This document shows, piece by piece, positions 33,388 to 45,500 of a stretch of DNA of 64,000 nt. Below the pieces are notes generated by a model, which searched no databases, was not told the DNA's origin, and was given only the letters and a program-made list of their open reading frames with translations. Location of the stretch: NCBI RefSeq assembly GCF_008831285.2, contig NC_045143.1, positions 23,626,302 through 23,690,301 on the forward strand. Direction: 5' to 3'. Origin of the DNA: Nymphaea colorata (Eukaryota; Streptophyta; Magnoliopsida; Nymphaeales; Nymphaeaceae). The translations under genes and the position numbers were made by a program. The number at the start of each line of letters is the position of its first letter. The first letter of the stretch is position 1.

Positions 33388-36300
33388 ATGGCAGCCTCTT
33401 CCTCGTCAACCGTCAACACCAATCCCACTGAAATAGGGGCTTTTAGAACTGAGAATGTTCCCATGCAGGTCATCACTCTTCGCCTCACCAAGGATAATTA
33501 TTTCTCGTGGTCGCCTGCTATGACCATGGGGATTGCTGGCCGTGGTCGCATGGCCTATATTGATGGGAGCAACCCCGAACCAGCAAGAACAAGTGATGTG
33601 TGGCATACTTGGTTTCTTGAGGATAATCAAGTGAAAACTTGGATTGTCAATTCCGTTTCCGCCGATATTCAGCCCCTTATCCTTCGGAAGAAGACTGCTA
33701 GAGACATGTGGGTGGTCCTCGAGCAAATGTATGGCCAAAAGAAGACCGCAATTCGTACTTACCAAGTAATGAAGACAGTCTATGGCATTCGACAAGGGAC
33801 CTCGTCTGTTGCAGAATACTATGGGGCTTTGAAAGCCAAGTGGGAAGAGCTTGACTATCATTCTGATATTCCTTGGCATTGTCCCCATGATCAGGCGCTC
33901 TATGTTGCTCATGAATGGGAAAACAGGGTGTTCCTATTTTTAGCAGGTTTAAATGATGAGTTTGAAGGTGTTCGAAGTCAGATTTTGAATTCAGGGGAGG
34001 TGTCCAGTATTGAAGATGTGTACTCCTGTGTTGAAGCGGAAGAACAGAGAAGGCTTGTTACAAAAGAAGGGAAGAGGGAACTTGTGCCCTATAACGAGAG
34101 ATCTGCTCTCGTGAGTCGTGGTCCTGGCGGCCCATCTAGGTCTCTTCGCCGGTGCACTCACTGCAAGAAGACAGGTCACACTGTGGATTATTGCTGGGAT
34201 CTTCATCCAGAAAAGAAGGGGAACAGAGGGAGATCTTTGACTGGGAGACCGCCCGTGTCTGAGGTGCAAGCCTCTAGTGGAGAAAAAGTCTCCATTTCTG
34301 CTGACCAGCTTCGTGAACTAAGGGCTTATTTGGGCAGGCTCGATGTCAACAAGACTGAGACCTCAGAGGGAACTACAGCTAATCATGCTCTTGCAGCTAT
34401 TGGCAATCAAGGTAACTCTTCTGTGGGGGAATGGATTGTCGATAGTGGTGCTACTCATCACATGACAGGTAATCCAAAATTGTTTCATGAGTATAAGTTG
34501 TCCTCGGGAAGGGAACGTGTTTCTCTTGCAGATGGTTCCTCTACCTGTGTGGCAGGCGAAGGCACTCTGTCCTTGTTGGACAAATTTCATGTGCAGGGCG
34601 CTTTACATGTTCCCCAGTTTCCTTTAAATCTCTTATCAGTCAGTAGACTTACTAAAGAATTGAATTGTGAACTTATATTCTCTGCCGATCGTTGTGTTTT
34701 GCAGGACTTGGTGACAGGGAAGAGGATTGGGATTGGTTTAGCTTCTGATGGATTATATCGTCTTCCCATACGTGTGGCTACTGCTCTGTTGACAGCGATC
34801 CGCAAGACAGATAAGAGAAGAGAAGATTGTCTTCAGTCTTTTATGTACTGGCATGAACGTTTTGGGCATTTACCTTTTGGGATTTTGAAACATTTGTTTC
34901 CAGACTTGTGTTCCTCCTTTGATGTGTCTTCCATTTCTTGTGATGTTTGTCAGTTTGCCAAACATGTGAGGGCTTCGTACCCTATTTCTTCTAGTTGTGC
35001 TAATGAAGCTTTTTCTCTGATTCACTCTGATGTATGGGGACCTTCGGGCATTCATACCCGTCAAGGTTTCCAGTATTTTATCACTTTCATTGATGATTTC
35101 TCTCGTGCTACATTTATATACTTGTTAAAAGACCGCAGCGAGGTTCCTCGAATCATCGAGACATTTATTCTTCTTGTGCATACCCAGTATGGTGCGAATG
35201 TTAAAACTTTCAGGTCCGATAATGCCCGTGAGTACATGTGTCGGCCTGTTGAGGAGTTTCTTAGACAACGGGGGATTGTTCACGAGACATCCTGTAGTTA
35301 CACCCCCCCTCAAAATGGGGTAGCTGAAAGGAAAAATCGTCAACTTCTTAATGTCACCAGGGCTCTTTTGTTTCAGAGAAATCTTCCTAAACACTATTGG
35401 GGTGATGCAGTTCTTACTAGTGCCTATCTTATTAACCGCATGCCCAGTCGTGTTTTGAATGGTAGGACTCCCCACTCGTTGCTTCCTGGCAGTCGTCCAC
35501 CATTTCCTCTTCCTCCTCGTGTTTTTGGTTGTGTATGTTTTATCCATGATCACAGTCCAAATGTCAAGAAACTTGATCCTAGGTCTATCAAAGGTGTCTT
35601 TGTTGGATACTCCCCTACGCAAAAAGGACACAAATGTATTGATCCTATTACTGGTCGAGCTTATGTTACGAGGGATGTTACCTTCTTGGAACATGCCTCT
35701 TACTTTGGTGCGAATCCTCTTCAGGGGGAGCAGTCTGTGGGCAGGGAAGAGTATTCTCAGAGACAGGAACTTCAGTTTATAGATTTTTTGGACTACAAGA
35801 AAACAGAATCACTTAATACTGTTGATGTGCCTGAGAAGGAGGAAAGGGGTGACAATAGCATTGAGAAGGAAGGCCCTCAGTTGTTTGGACAGTTCTACTC
35901 TAGACGAGGTACTCGGACAGAGGTGATGACTTGTGATGCTAGATCTACTTCCAATCCCAATGCCACTCCTTCCCTGGATGAACCAAGTCCTACCGAGGAG
36001 ACCGTGGAGACCCATGACGAGGTTGAAAAGAAGAATGACGATCTTCCCATTGCCCTGAGAAAGGGTGTCAGGTCATGTACTCAACACCCCATTGGTAATT
36101 TTGTTTCTTATTCCAGACTTGGGAAAGATTACAAGTGCTTTGTTTCTACTCTTTCTTTGGCTGTGATTCCCAGGACTGTTGCTGAAGCTCAAAGTGACTC
36201 CAAGTGGGCCGATGCAATGAAAGAAGAAATAGATGCCCTAAGAAGAAACTTGACATGGGAAGTGGTGAAGATTCCTGAAGCCGCTCACCTAGTTGGATCC

Positions 36301-37713
36301 AAATGGGTGTATACCATCAAGTACAAACCAGATGGGAGTGTTGAAAGATATAAAGCTCGACTTGTGGCCAAGGGGTTTAGCCAGAAATATGGAATTGATT
36401 ACTTGGAAACCTTTGCTCCTGTTGCGAAAATGAAGACTGTGAGGGTGGTTATATCCCTAGCTGTGATGAAGGAGTGGAAGATGTATCAACTGGATGTTAA
36501 GAATGCATTCCTCAATGGTGACCTCGAAGAAGAAGTATATATGCATATGCCTCCAGGATATGAAGAACCAGAAATGTGTTGTAAGCTGAAAAAGGCATTG
36601 TATGGCCTTAAGCAATCGCCCAGAGCGTGGTTTGAACGACTGAGAAGAGTGATGATACGTCATGGATACAAACAAGGAAATGGAGATCACACTCTGTTTG
36701 TGAAGAAGAAGGAGAGCAAGGTTACTCTCCTGCTCGTCTATGTAGATGACATGATTGTTACTGGAGATGATGAGGAGGAGATTATCAAGCTAAAAGGGTT
36801 ACTGGCTACAGAATTCGACCTCAAAGATCTTGGAAAACTAAGGTATTTTCTTGGTATGGAGGTTGCCAGGTCTAGTACTGGTCTTGTACTAAACCAAAGG
36901 AAATATACATTAGACCTGCTGGAAGAAACTGGTAAATTGGGATGTAGACCTACTCCTACCCCTTTTGACACTGGGCACAAGTTGAGTCTTAGAGATGGAG
37001 AGCCTCTCTGTGAAGAAGACAAGGGAAGATATCAACGTTTGGTTGGGAAGCTAATTTATCTTACCCTCACGAGACCTGATATCACCTTTGCGGTGAATGT
37101 TTTGAGCCAATTCATGCATGCGCCAACCGATGCACATCTGAAGGCTGTGGACAGAGTGCTATGCTACCTGAAGAAAAATCCTGGTAAGGGACTCCTGTAT
37201 GTGAAACAAGAGACTGTGGAAATCGAGGGCTATTCTGATGCGGATTGGGCAGGTTGTGGTGATACCAGACGATCCACTACAGGGTACTGTGTCTACTTGG
37301 GAGGAAACCTTGTTGTATGGAGGAGCAAGAGACAGGATGTTTGCTCTAGATCCAGTGCAGAGGCAGAATATAGGGCAGTTGCTATGGGAGTGTCAGAGTT
37401 ATTATGGTTGAAGATATTGTTGACTGACATTGGAATAGAGATTGAAGGACCTATGAAGATGTATTGTGATAATAAGTCTGCAATCAACTTAGCCAACAAT
37501 CCTGTACTTCACGACAGAACAAAACATGTTGAAATTGATCGTCACTTCATTCGGGAAAGGATTGATGCGAAAGAGTTGATCTTACCTTACATGAAGTCTG
37601 AAGACCAAACTGCTGATGTTCTGACGAAAGCTCTTCCTTCAACTTCATTTGAGAGGAATGTATCCAAGTTGGGCATGTTTGATATGTACGCCCAACTTGA
37701 GGGGGAGTGTTGA
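33388..37713 (+). CDS. copia B1 gag-pol polyprotein
   Basis: 1441 residues, complete. Gag (UBN2-like, LTKDNYFSWSPAMTMGI) occupies about residues 25-240; zinc knuckle CTHCKKTGHTVDYC at 256-269; protease WIVDSGATHHM with D352; GAG-pre-integrase from 488 (WHERFGHLPFG) with CDVC. Integrase D548, D611, E647 gives exact D,D-35-E spacing. Reverse transcriptase has QLDVKNAF (D1036) and YVDD at 1118-1121. RNase H carries D1284, E1325, D1361 and D1384. I chose the ATG at 33388 (MAASSSS), common to all three copies, over an upstream one at 33349 not shared by B2. The last codon TGT and stop TGA are the first six bases of the 3' LTR. No defect seen. Confidence 0.96.
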   Translation: MAASSSSTVNTNPTEIGAFRTENVPMQVITLRLTKDNYFSWSPAMTMGIAGRGRMAYIDGSNPEPARTSDVWHTWFLEDNQVKTWIVNSVSADIQPLILRKKTARDMWVVLEQMYGQKKTAIRTYQVMKTVYGIRQGTSSVAEYYGALKAKWEELDYHSDIPWHCPHDQALYVAHEWENRVFLFLAGLNDEFEGVRSQILNSGEVSSIEDVYSCVEAEEQRRLVTKEGKRELVPYNERSALVSRGPGGPSRSLRRCTHCKKTGHTVDYCWDLHPEKKGNRGRSLTGRPPVSEVQASSGEKVSISADQLRELRAYLGRLDVNKTETSEGTTANHALAAIGNQGNSSVGEWIVDSGATHHMTGNPKLFHEYKLSSGRERVSLADGSSTCVAGEGTLSLLDKFHVQGALHVPQFPLNLLSVSRLTKELNCELIFSADRCVLQDLVTGKRIGIGLASDGLYRLPIRVATALLTAIRKTDKRREDCLQSFMYWHERFGHLPFGILKHLFPDLCSSFDVSSISCDVCQFAKHVRASYPISSSCANEAFSLIHSDVWGPSGIHTRQGFQYFITFIDDFSRATFIYLLKDRSEVPRIIETFILLVHTQYGANVKTFRSDNAREYMCRPVEEFLRQRGIVHETSCSYTPPQNGVAERKNRQLLNVTRALLFQRNLPKHYWGDAVLTSAYLINRMPSRVLNGRTPHSLLPGSRPPFPLPPRVFGCVCFIHDHSPNVKKLDPRSIKGVFVGYSPTQKGHKCIDPITGRAYVTRDVTFLEHASYFGANPLQGEQSVGREEYSQRQELQFIDFLDYKKTESLNTVDVPEKEERGDNSIEKEGPQLFGQFYSRRGTRTEVMTCDARSTSNPNATPSLDEPSPTEETVETHDEVEKKNDDLPIALRKGVRSCTQHPIGNFVSYSRLGKDYKCFVSTLSLAVIPRTVAEAQSDSKWADAMKEEIDALRRNLTWEVVKIPEAAHLVGSKWVYTIKYKPDGSVERYKARLVAKGFSQKYGIDYLETFAPVAKMKTVRVVISLAVMKEWKMYQLDVKNAFLNGDLEEEVYMHMPPGYEEPEMCCKLKKALYGLKQSPRAWFERLRRVMIRHGYKQGNGDHTLFVKKKESKVTLLLVYVDDMIVTGDDEEEIIKLKGLLATEFDLKDLGKLRYFLGMEVARSSTGLVLNQRKYTLDLLEETGKLGCRPTPTPFDTGHKLSLRDGEPLCEEDKGRYQRLVGKLIYLTLTRPDITFAVNVLSQFMHAPTDAHLKAVDRVLCYLKKNPGKGLLYVKQETVEIEGYSDADWAGCGDTRRSTTGYCVYLGGNLVVWRSKRQDVCSRSSAEAEYRAVAMGVSELLWLKILLTDIGIEIEGPMKMYCDNKSAINLANNPVLHDRTKHVEIDRHFIRERIDAKELILPYMKSEDQTADVLTKALPSTSFERNVSKLGMFDMYAQLEGEC

Positions 37714-37954
37714 TAGATTGTGGGTTTCGGGTCGGATCCATACCCGACCCGCCTTGTAGCCCGTTTTGGGCTCTACTTAAGTCATGTAACCCTAATCCTT
37801 AAGTGTTAATGATAATCTTAAGAGAGAGAGAGTCTGGCTGCTAGTGGGCACCAACTCCTCCTCATTCGTGGTTTTTCTCCCTCGTGTTGAGGGTTTTCCA
37901 CGTTACATCGTGATCATTGCTTCTCTTCCTCTTCTTCTTGTTCGTATCTCTACA
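37708..37954 (+). repeat. 3' LTR of copia B1
   Basis: Preceded by purine tract GAGGGGGAG. No difference from the 5' LTR noticed. Confidence 0.96.
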
Positions 37955-37959
37955 GGAAG

Positions 37960-40900
37960 TATTGATGATGATTTAACAGCCCTAGAGTTGTGGTCTACCC
38001 TTGCCACCACGTATTCTCAAGTATCCGAAGCACGTTTTCTGCAGTTAAGAAGGCAATTTCAGGACATCAAGCGTGGGACGCGTACTGTTTTGGAATATTT
38101 GAATGAAATTAAAAGTGTAAGTGATCAACTTGCTGCCATTGGACATCCCGTCATCGACAAGGACAAAGTGCAACAAGCCTTGAGTGGACTGGGAACAGAT
38201 TTTGATATTTTTTGCACAGCCTTGGAAGTCCTACCTGTTCTTCCATCTTTCGAAGTTCTCAAGGCTAAGTTATTCCAACACGAAGCTAGTCGTGTTCAGC
38301 GACAGAATTTGATTCCTTCCAACAGTCACAATGTACTAATCACAGGGACACATGCCTTGCAAGGGAATCGCACTCGTACTTGGATTCCTCAGGCAGGAAT
38401 GGGAAGAGGGATTCTCCCAACACCACAGGGCATGAACAATACTTCTGCCACATCTAGAAGGGTTCCGACTTGTTTCTATTGCAACAAGAGGGGGCATGTA
38501 AAGTCAGAATGTTGGCACAACCCGCAGAACAAAAATAATCAGATTAGACGTGAGAACAAGGCAGCAGCAGGGTCAGCTTCATCATCATCTGGATCTAATG
38601 TTTCAGCAGACGTACAACAACTCCTCATGACAGCCCTGTCTAAGCTTCATTTGAAACAAAACGAGCAAGGAGAATGGTATGTGGACTCTGGAGCAGCAGC
38701 TCATGTTACTGGTGACGCAGGTAATCTCTCTAGTGCTCTCCCTTATTTAGATAAAGGCTCAGTTGTCACGGGAGATGGTTCCCATCACACAATATCACAC
38801 ATTGGAAATGTACAAATTTCTATGGGCTCTTCTTCGATTCCATTAAAGAATGTTCTTGTTGTTCTAAGTGTCAAGAAAAATATTATTTCAGTGTCCAAGC
38901 TTATTGATGATACTTAATCCTCTGTTGAATTCACACCCTCTTCTGTTTATGTCAAGGATGCTCGAACCAAGAAGACATTCGCTGAGGGCACTCGCAAAGG
39001 AGATATGTATGTCCTTGAAGGAGCTCCACAAATGTCAAAACCTCACCTTTCCGATTCATGTTTTCCAAGTCATAGTGAAGTCAATGTCACAGAGTATAAT
39101 AAGCCATCCATTTGGCATGGTCGGTTAGCTCATTGTAGTCAATCTTTTGTTCGAAATCTTGTTGCAGACGGGCTCTTAGATAAGTCTAGTCTGAGTTCTG
39201 TCAGTGAGTCCAGCATGTGCTCGAGTTGTCATATCTGTAAGAGCCATGCCCTTCCTTTTCAATTAATAAATAAAAGAGCTTCAAAGGTTTTTGACACAAT
39301 ATATTCTGATGTTTGGGGGCCTGCTCCAGTTCCTTCTTCTTCTGGGAGTAGATACTATGTCATTTTTTGTTGATTCATATTCCCGATATACTTGGATCCA
39401 TTTCATGAAACACAAATCAGAAGTTTTTCGTTTATTCACTCAATTTCATGCCTTGGTTCAAAATAAATACTCCAGTAATATTGTGCATTTTCAATGTGTT
39501 GGTGGTGGTGAATTTATTTCTAATGAATTTACTGAGTACTTACTAGATAATGGGATCACTAGACAAATTTCATGTCCGCATACACCTCAGAAAAACGGAA
39601 TTGCTGAAAGGAAACATAGGCATATTGTTGAAAGTGCACTCAGCATGATGCATGAAACAGACTTACCTATGACATTGTGGACCGAGGCTTTCCATACGGC
39701 TGTACATGTTATAAATCGATTGCCATTGGCTTTGCTTGATGGAAAATCACCATTTTTTCTTTTACAGCAAGAACAGCCACGTTATGAGGAGTTGCGTGTT
39801 TTTGGATGTGTGTGCTATGTGTATGTTGATGTTTCCTTGCGAAACAAATTTCAAGATCGTGCTGTTTTATGTAGATTTATAGGGTATGCAGAAAATTACA
39901 AGGGTTATAGGTGTTATAACCCTAAAACTGGGCGTGTACATATTTCACGGCATGTTGTCTTTGATGAGAACAAGTTACAGGATCCCAAGGCTACTTCTGT
40001 GACACTCAAGGACAAAAATGAAGTTTATGATACTTGGCTTCATGCTGAAATCTTAAGACAAGGGGCAGCAATGTTGACTGAGCACAATGAGCAAGTTGTT
40101 AATGAGCCCGAGACATCTGTAAGTAGTTCCTTGAGCAGCACTACTTCCTTGGACAGCATGCCTTCATCTTCTCAGCCCAGTGAGCCACCTATACATAATC
40201 GGTTCTCAGGCCTGGTGTATTCTAGGCGATCAGTTCCTACTGCAGTTCCACGCCAATCACAATGCGTGCGACATCCTATTGATAGATGGGTGAGCTATAA
40301 CAATTTTTCTTTGGATTTTCAGCTGTTTATGACAGAAGTCAGCAAAAAGGTGGGACCAACATCTTATCACAATGCGAGTAAAGAAAAATGTTGGGTGAAG
40401 CTATGAATGAGGAAATGGCAGCCTTGCATGAATGTCAGACTTGGCAGATTGTCCCTCGTCCAGCTGATAAGAATGTTGTGGGATCCAAATGGGTTTATAA
40501 ACTGAAATATAAACCAGATGGTAGCATTGATCGGTATAAAGCATGACTTGTGGCGCGCGGTTTCACTCAGCAATATGGGAAAGATTATGATGAAACATTC
40601 AGTCCAGTCATCAAGATGGGAACAATCCGTGTGATTATTTCTCTTGCAGTCTCGTATGGATGGTCTCTCTTTCAGTTAGATGTCAAAAATGCTTTTCTTC
40701 ATGGAATTCTTAAGGAAGAGGTATACATGGAGCAACCTCCTGGCTACACTACTCATGATTCTCAAAAATGGGTTTGCAAATTACACAAGTCTCTATATGG
40801 GTTGAAGCAAGCTTCTAGGTCATGGTTTGATCGTTTTTCTCATCACATACAACAAGTTGGTTTTCTCCGAAGCTCTCTCGATCACTCTTTGTTTATCTAT

Positions 40901-41663
40901 CGCACTGGAGAAGCTACCACCTGGTTACTTATCTATGTTGATGATATTGTTATAACTGGGAATTCTTCTTCACATATATCTTATGTTAAAGGTATGTTGA
41001 AGCAAGAATTCAAGATGAAGGATATGGGAGAATTACGATATTTTTTGGGTGTTGAACTTGACAGGACAAATGATAGTTTGACTCTTACACAGCACAAGTA
41101 TACCCTTGATATTTTGGACAGGGCAGGTATGACTAATTGCAAACTCATCACTACCCCCAGTGTTCTGAATATTAAATTGACTGCATCTGATGGAACTGCT
41201 GCATATTCCAATCCCACATTCTATCGCAGCATTGTTGGTATGTTACAATACCTTACCTTTACTCGCCTAGACATAGTATATGCTGTAAATCAGATTTCTC
41301 AGTTCATGCATGCACCCACTGAAGGACATATAGAAGCCGCTAAGCGGATCCTACAACATCTCAAAGCTACTCTTGGAGATGGACTAGTCTACACAAAATG
41401 TTCCAATGTTTATCTTGGATATAGCATATATACATATATTGATGCCGACTGGGCAGGCGATCCCGATGACCGACGATCAGTTTCAGATTTCTATCTCTTT
41501 CTTGATTCTAATCTCATTTGTTGGAGCAGTAAAAAGCAGCGTGCTGTTGCATGATCTAGCACTGAGGCAGAGTATAGAGCAATGGCTGCAGGGACGGCTG
41601 AAGCGTCATGGTTACGTCATTTACTTGGGGAGCTCAATCTTCCTATTGTTCGGTCATCATTAC
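37960..41663 (+). pseudogene. copia A gag-pol, middle part
   Basis: Continues gag (LELWSTLATTYSQVSEARFL), zinc knuckle CFYCNKRGHVKSEC and protease WYVDSGAAAHVTGD. A TAA in frame at 38915-38917 follows. Then come GAG-pre-integrase (WHGRLAHCSQSF), integrase (DVWGPAP; QKNGIAERKHRH) with an extra T at about 39365, a one-base loss at about 40398, RT (QLDVKNAFLHG; YVDDI) with a TGA at 40544, and RNase H with a TGA at 41552. Both TGAs fall where the family has Arg (YKAR-LVA and VAR-SSTEAEY), consistent with CGA to TGA change. Broken, then split by B2. Confidence 0.92.
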
Positions 41664-41911
41664 TGTTGATAGCTTGTGGGTTTCGGGTCCGGATCCATAC
41701 CCGACCCGCCTTGTAGCCCGTTTTGGGCACTACTTAAGACTGTAACCCTAATCCTTAAGAGTTAATGATAATCTTAAGAGAGAGAGAGTCTGGCTGCTAG
41801 TGGGCACCAACTCCTCCTCATTCGTGGTTTTTTCTCCCTCGTGTTGAGGGTTTTCCACGTTACATCGTGATCATTGTTTCTCTTCGTCTTCTTCTTGTTC
41901 GTATTTCTACA
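41664..41911 (+). repeat. 5' LTR of copia B2
   Basis: TGTTGATAGCTTG ... ATTTCTACA; carries GGGTCCGGATCC near the start, one base longer than B1 in the palindrome. Confidence 0.95.
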
Positions 41912-41924
41912 TGGTATCAGAGCC
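41912..41924 (+). other. tRNA-iMet primer-binding site of B2
   Basis: TGGTATCAGAGCC after the LTR. Confidence 0.93.
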
Positions 41925-42533
41925 GTGAAGTTCCGGCGTTTCTGGTTTGTCTTTTGCCCGTGTTGGAGGAGGATTCGCCCGGCACTGTTCATCGTCTCGC
42001 CTGGCACTGTTCATCGCCCGTGCCCGACGCTCGTGCCCGAGCTTCGCACGACGCCCTTGCCCGACGCTTATGCCCGACGCCCGACGCCTGTGCCCGACGT
42101 CCGTGCCCGACGCCTGAGCTTCGTCTGTTGCCCCGCCGCCCTGATCAGCGCCGCTCAGGATTCCGCCGTCTCCGCCTAGCGAAGACCGGCCCAGCGACGC
42201 CCTGATCAGCGTCGTTCCTGTTCAGTCGCTTCCGCCCAGCGTCGGCCTGCCCAGCGACGCCCTGTCCAGCGGCGTTCCTCTCTGTCATCCGACGCATCGC
42301 CCACCGCCGTGTCTTTTTCCGGCGGTCTGCTTCCGCCGGTGCGCCGCTCTGCCTGGTTCCGGCGGTCTGTTTCCGCCCAGCGCCGCGCCGTTCTGCTTCG
42401 GTTTTTTTTTTTTCTCCGGTGCTGCCTCTCTCGTTGCCTGCTCTCTACCTTTTTTGGTGTTGTATTGTGCTGTTGCTCCCTGCTGCCCTTGCTGCCTACT
42501 GGGCTTCACCCGTAGCTAGACTGGTCTGTGATT
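41925..42533 (+). other. GC-rich repetitive leader of copia B2
   Basis: Like the B1 leader but with extra head-to-tail GCCCGACGCC(T/C)GTGCCC-type units (about 42020-42115) and deletions elsewhere, so the repeat tract has expanded and contracted. Confidence 0.75.
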
Positions 42534-45500
42534 ATGGCAGCCTCTTCCTCGTCAACCGTCAACACCAATCCCACTGAAATAGGGGCTTTTAGAACTGAGA
42601 ATGTTCCCATGCAGGTCATCACTCTTCGCCTCACCAAGGATAATTATTTCTCGTGGTCGCCTGCTATGACCATGGGGATTGCTGGCCGTGGTCGCATGGC
42701 CTATATTGATGGGAGCAACCCCGAACCAGCAAGAACAAGTGATGTGTGGCATACTTGGTTTCTTGAGGATAATCAAGTGAAAATTTGGATTGTCAATTCC
42801 GTTTCCGCCGATATTCAGCCCCTTATCCTTCGGAAGAAGACTGCTAGAGACATGTGGGTGGTCCTCGAGCAAATGTATGGCCAAAAGAAGACCGCAATTC
42901 GTACTTACCAAGTAATGAAGACAGTCTATGGCATTCGACAAGGGACCTCGTCTGTTGCAGAGTACTATGGGGCTTTGAAAGCCAAGTGGGAAGAGCTTGA
43001 CTATCATTCTGATATTCCTTGGCATTGTCCCCATGATCAGGCGCTCTATGTTGCTCATGAATGGGAAAACAGGGTGTTCCTATTTTTAGCAGGTTTAAAT
43101 GATGAGTTTGAAGGTGTTCGAAGCCAGATTTTGAATTCAGGGGAGGTGTCCAGTATTGAAGATGTGTACTCCTGTGTTGAAGCGGAAGAACAGAGAAGGC
43201 TTGTTACAAAAGAAGGGAAGAGGGAACTTGTGCCCTATAACGAGAGATCTGCTCTCGTGAGTCGTGGTCCTGGCGGCCCATCTAGGTCTCTTCGCCGGTG
43301 CACTCACTGCAAAAAGACAGGTCACACTGTGGATTATTGCTGGGATCTTCATCCAGAAAAGAAGGGAAACAGAGGGAGATCTTTGACTGGGAGAACGCCT
43401 GTGTCTGAGGTGCAAGCCTCTAGTGGAGAAAAAGTCTCCATTTCTGCTGACCAGCTTCGTGAACTAAAGGCTTATTTGGGCAGGCTCGATGTCAACAAGA
43501 CTGAGACCTCAGAGGGAACTACAGCTAATCATGCTCTTGCAGCTATTGGCAATCAAGGTAACTCTTCTGTGGGGGAATGGATTGTCGATAGTGGTGCTAC
43601 TCATCACATGACAGGTAATCCAAAATTGTTTCATGAGTATAAGTTGTCCTCGGGAAAGGAACGTGTTTCTCTTGCAGATGGTTCCTCTACCTGTGTGGCA
43701 GGCGAAGGCACTCTGTCCTTGTTGGACAAATTTCATGTGCAGGGCGCTTTACATGTTCCCCAGTTTCCTTTAAATCTCTTATCAGTCAGTAGACTTACTA
43801 AAGAATTGAATTGTGAACTTATATTCTCTGCCGATCGTTGTGTTTTGCAGGACTTGGTGACAGGGAAGAGGATTGGGATTGGTTTAGCTTCTGATGGATT
43901 ATATCGTCTTCCCATACGTGTGGCTACTGCTCTGTTGACAGCGATCCGCAAGACAGATAAGAGAAGAAAAGATTGTCTTCAGTCTTTTATGTACTGGCAT
44001 GAACGTTTTGGGTATTTACCTTTTGGGATTTTGAAACATTTGTTTCCAGACTTGTGTTCCTCCTTTGATGTGTCTTCTATTTCTTGTGATGTTTGTCAGT
44101 TTGCCAAACATGTTAGGGCTTCGTACCCTCTTTCTTCTAGTTGTGCTAATGAAGCTTTTTCTCTGATTCACTCTGATGTATGGGGACCTTCGGGCATTCA
44201 TACCCGTCAAGGTTTCCAGTATTTTATCACTTTCATTGATGATTTCTCTCGTGCTACATTTATATACTTGTTAAAAGACCGCAGCGAGGTTCCTCGAATC
44301 ATCGAGACATTTATTCTTCTTGTGCATACCCAGTATGGTGCGAATGTTAAAACTTTCAGGTCCGATAATGCCCGTGAGTACATGTGTCGGCCTGTTGAGG
44401 AGTTTCTTAGACAACGGGGGATTGTTCACGAGACATCCTGTAGTTACACCCCCCCTCAAAATGGGGTAGCTGAAAGGAAAAATCGTCAACTTCTTAATGT
44501 CACCAGGGCTCTTTTGTTTCAGAGAAATCTTCCTAAACACTATTGGGGTGATGCAGTTCTTACTAGTGCCTATCTTATTAACCGCATGCCCAGTCGTGTT
44601 TTGAATGGTAGGACTCCCCACTCGTTGCTTCCTGGCAGTCGTCCACCATTTCCTCTTCCTCCTCGTGTTTTTGGTTGTGTATGTTTTATCCATGATCACA
44701 GTCCAAATGTCAAGAAACTTGATCCTAAGTCTATCAAAGGTGTCTTTGTTGGATACTCCCCTACGCAAAAAGGATACAAATGTATTGATCCTATTACTGG
44801 TCGAGCTTATGTTACGAGGGATGTTACCTTCTTGGAACATGCCTCTTACTTTGGTGCGAATCCTCTTCAGGGGGAGCAGTCTGTGGGCAGGGAAGAGTAT
44901 TCTCAGAGACAGGAACTTCAGTTTATAGATTTTTTGGACTACAAGAAAGCAGAATCACTTAATACTGTTGATGTGCCTGAGAAGGAGGAAAGGGGTGACA
45001 AGAGCATTGAGAAGGAAGGCCCTGAGTTGTTTGGACAGTTCTACTCTAGACGAGGTACTCGGACAGAGGTGATGACTTGTGATGCTAGATCTACTTCCAA
45101 TCCCAATGCCACTCCTTCCCTGGATGAACCAAGTCCTACCGAGGAGACCGTGGAGACCCATGATGAGGTTGAAAAGAAGAATGACGATCTTCCCATTGCC
45201 CTGAGAAAGGGTGTCAGGTCATGTACTCAACACCCCATTGGTAATTTTGTTTCTTATTCCAGACTTGGGAAAGATTACAAGTGCTTTATTTATACTCTTT
45301 CTTTGGCTGTGATTCCCAGGACTGTCGCTGAAGCTCAAAGTGACTCCAAGTGGGCTGATGCAATGAAAGAAGAAATAGATGCCCTAAGAAGAAACTTGAC
45401 ATGGGAAGTGGTGAAGATTCCTGAAGCCGCTCACCTAGTTGGATCCAAATGGGTGTATACCATCAAGTACAAACCAGATGGGAGTGTTGAAAGATATAAA

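Larger units (their letters stand above)
32586..37954 (+). mobile_element. copia element B1, complete and apparently intact
   Basis: 247-bp LTRs (32586-32832 and 37708-37954) that I read as identical, flanked by perfect target duplications GGAAG (32581-32585 and 37955-37959). It has the primer site, a GC-rich leader and one complete gag-pol frame; total 5369 bp. It is inserted in gag of element A in the same orientation. Zero visible LTR divergence makes it one of the youngest insertions in the window and a candidate active copy. Confidence 0.97.
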
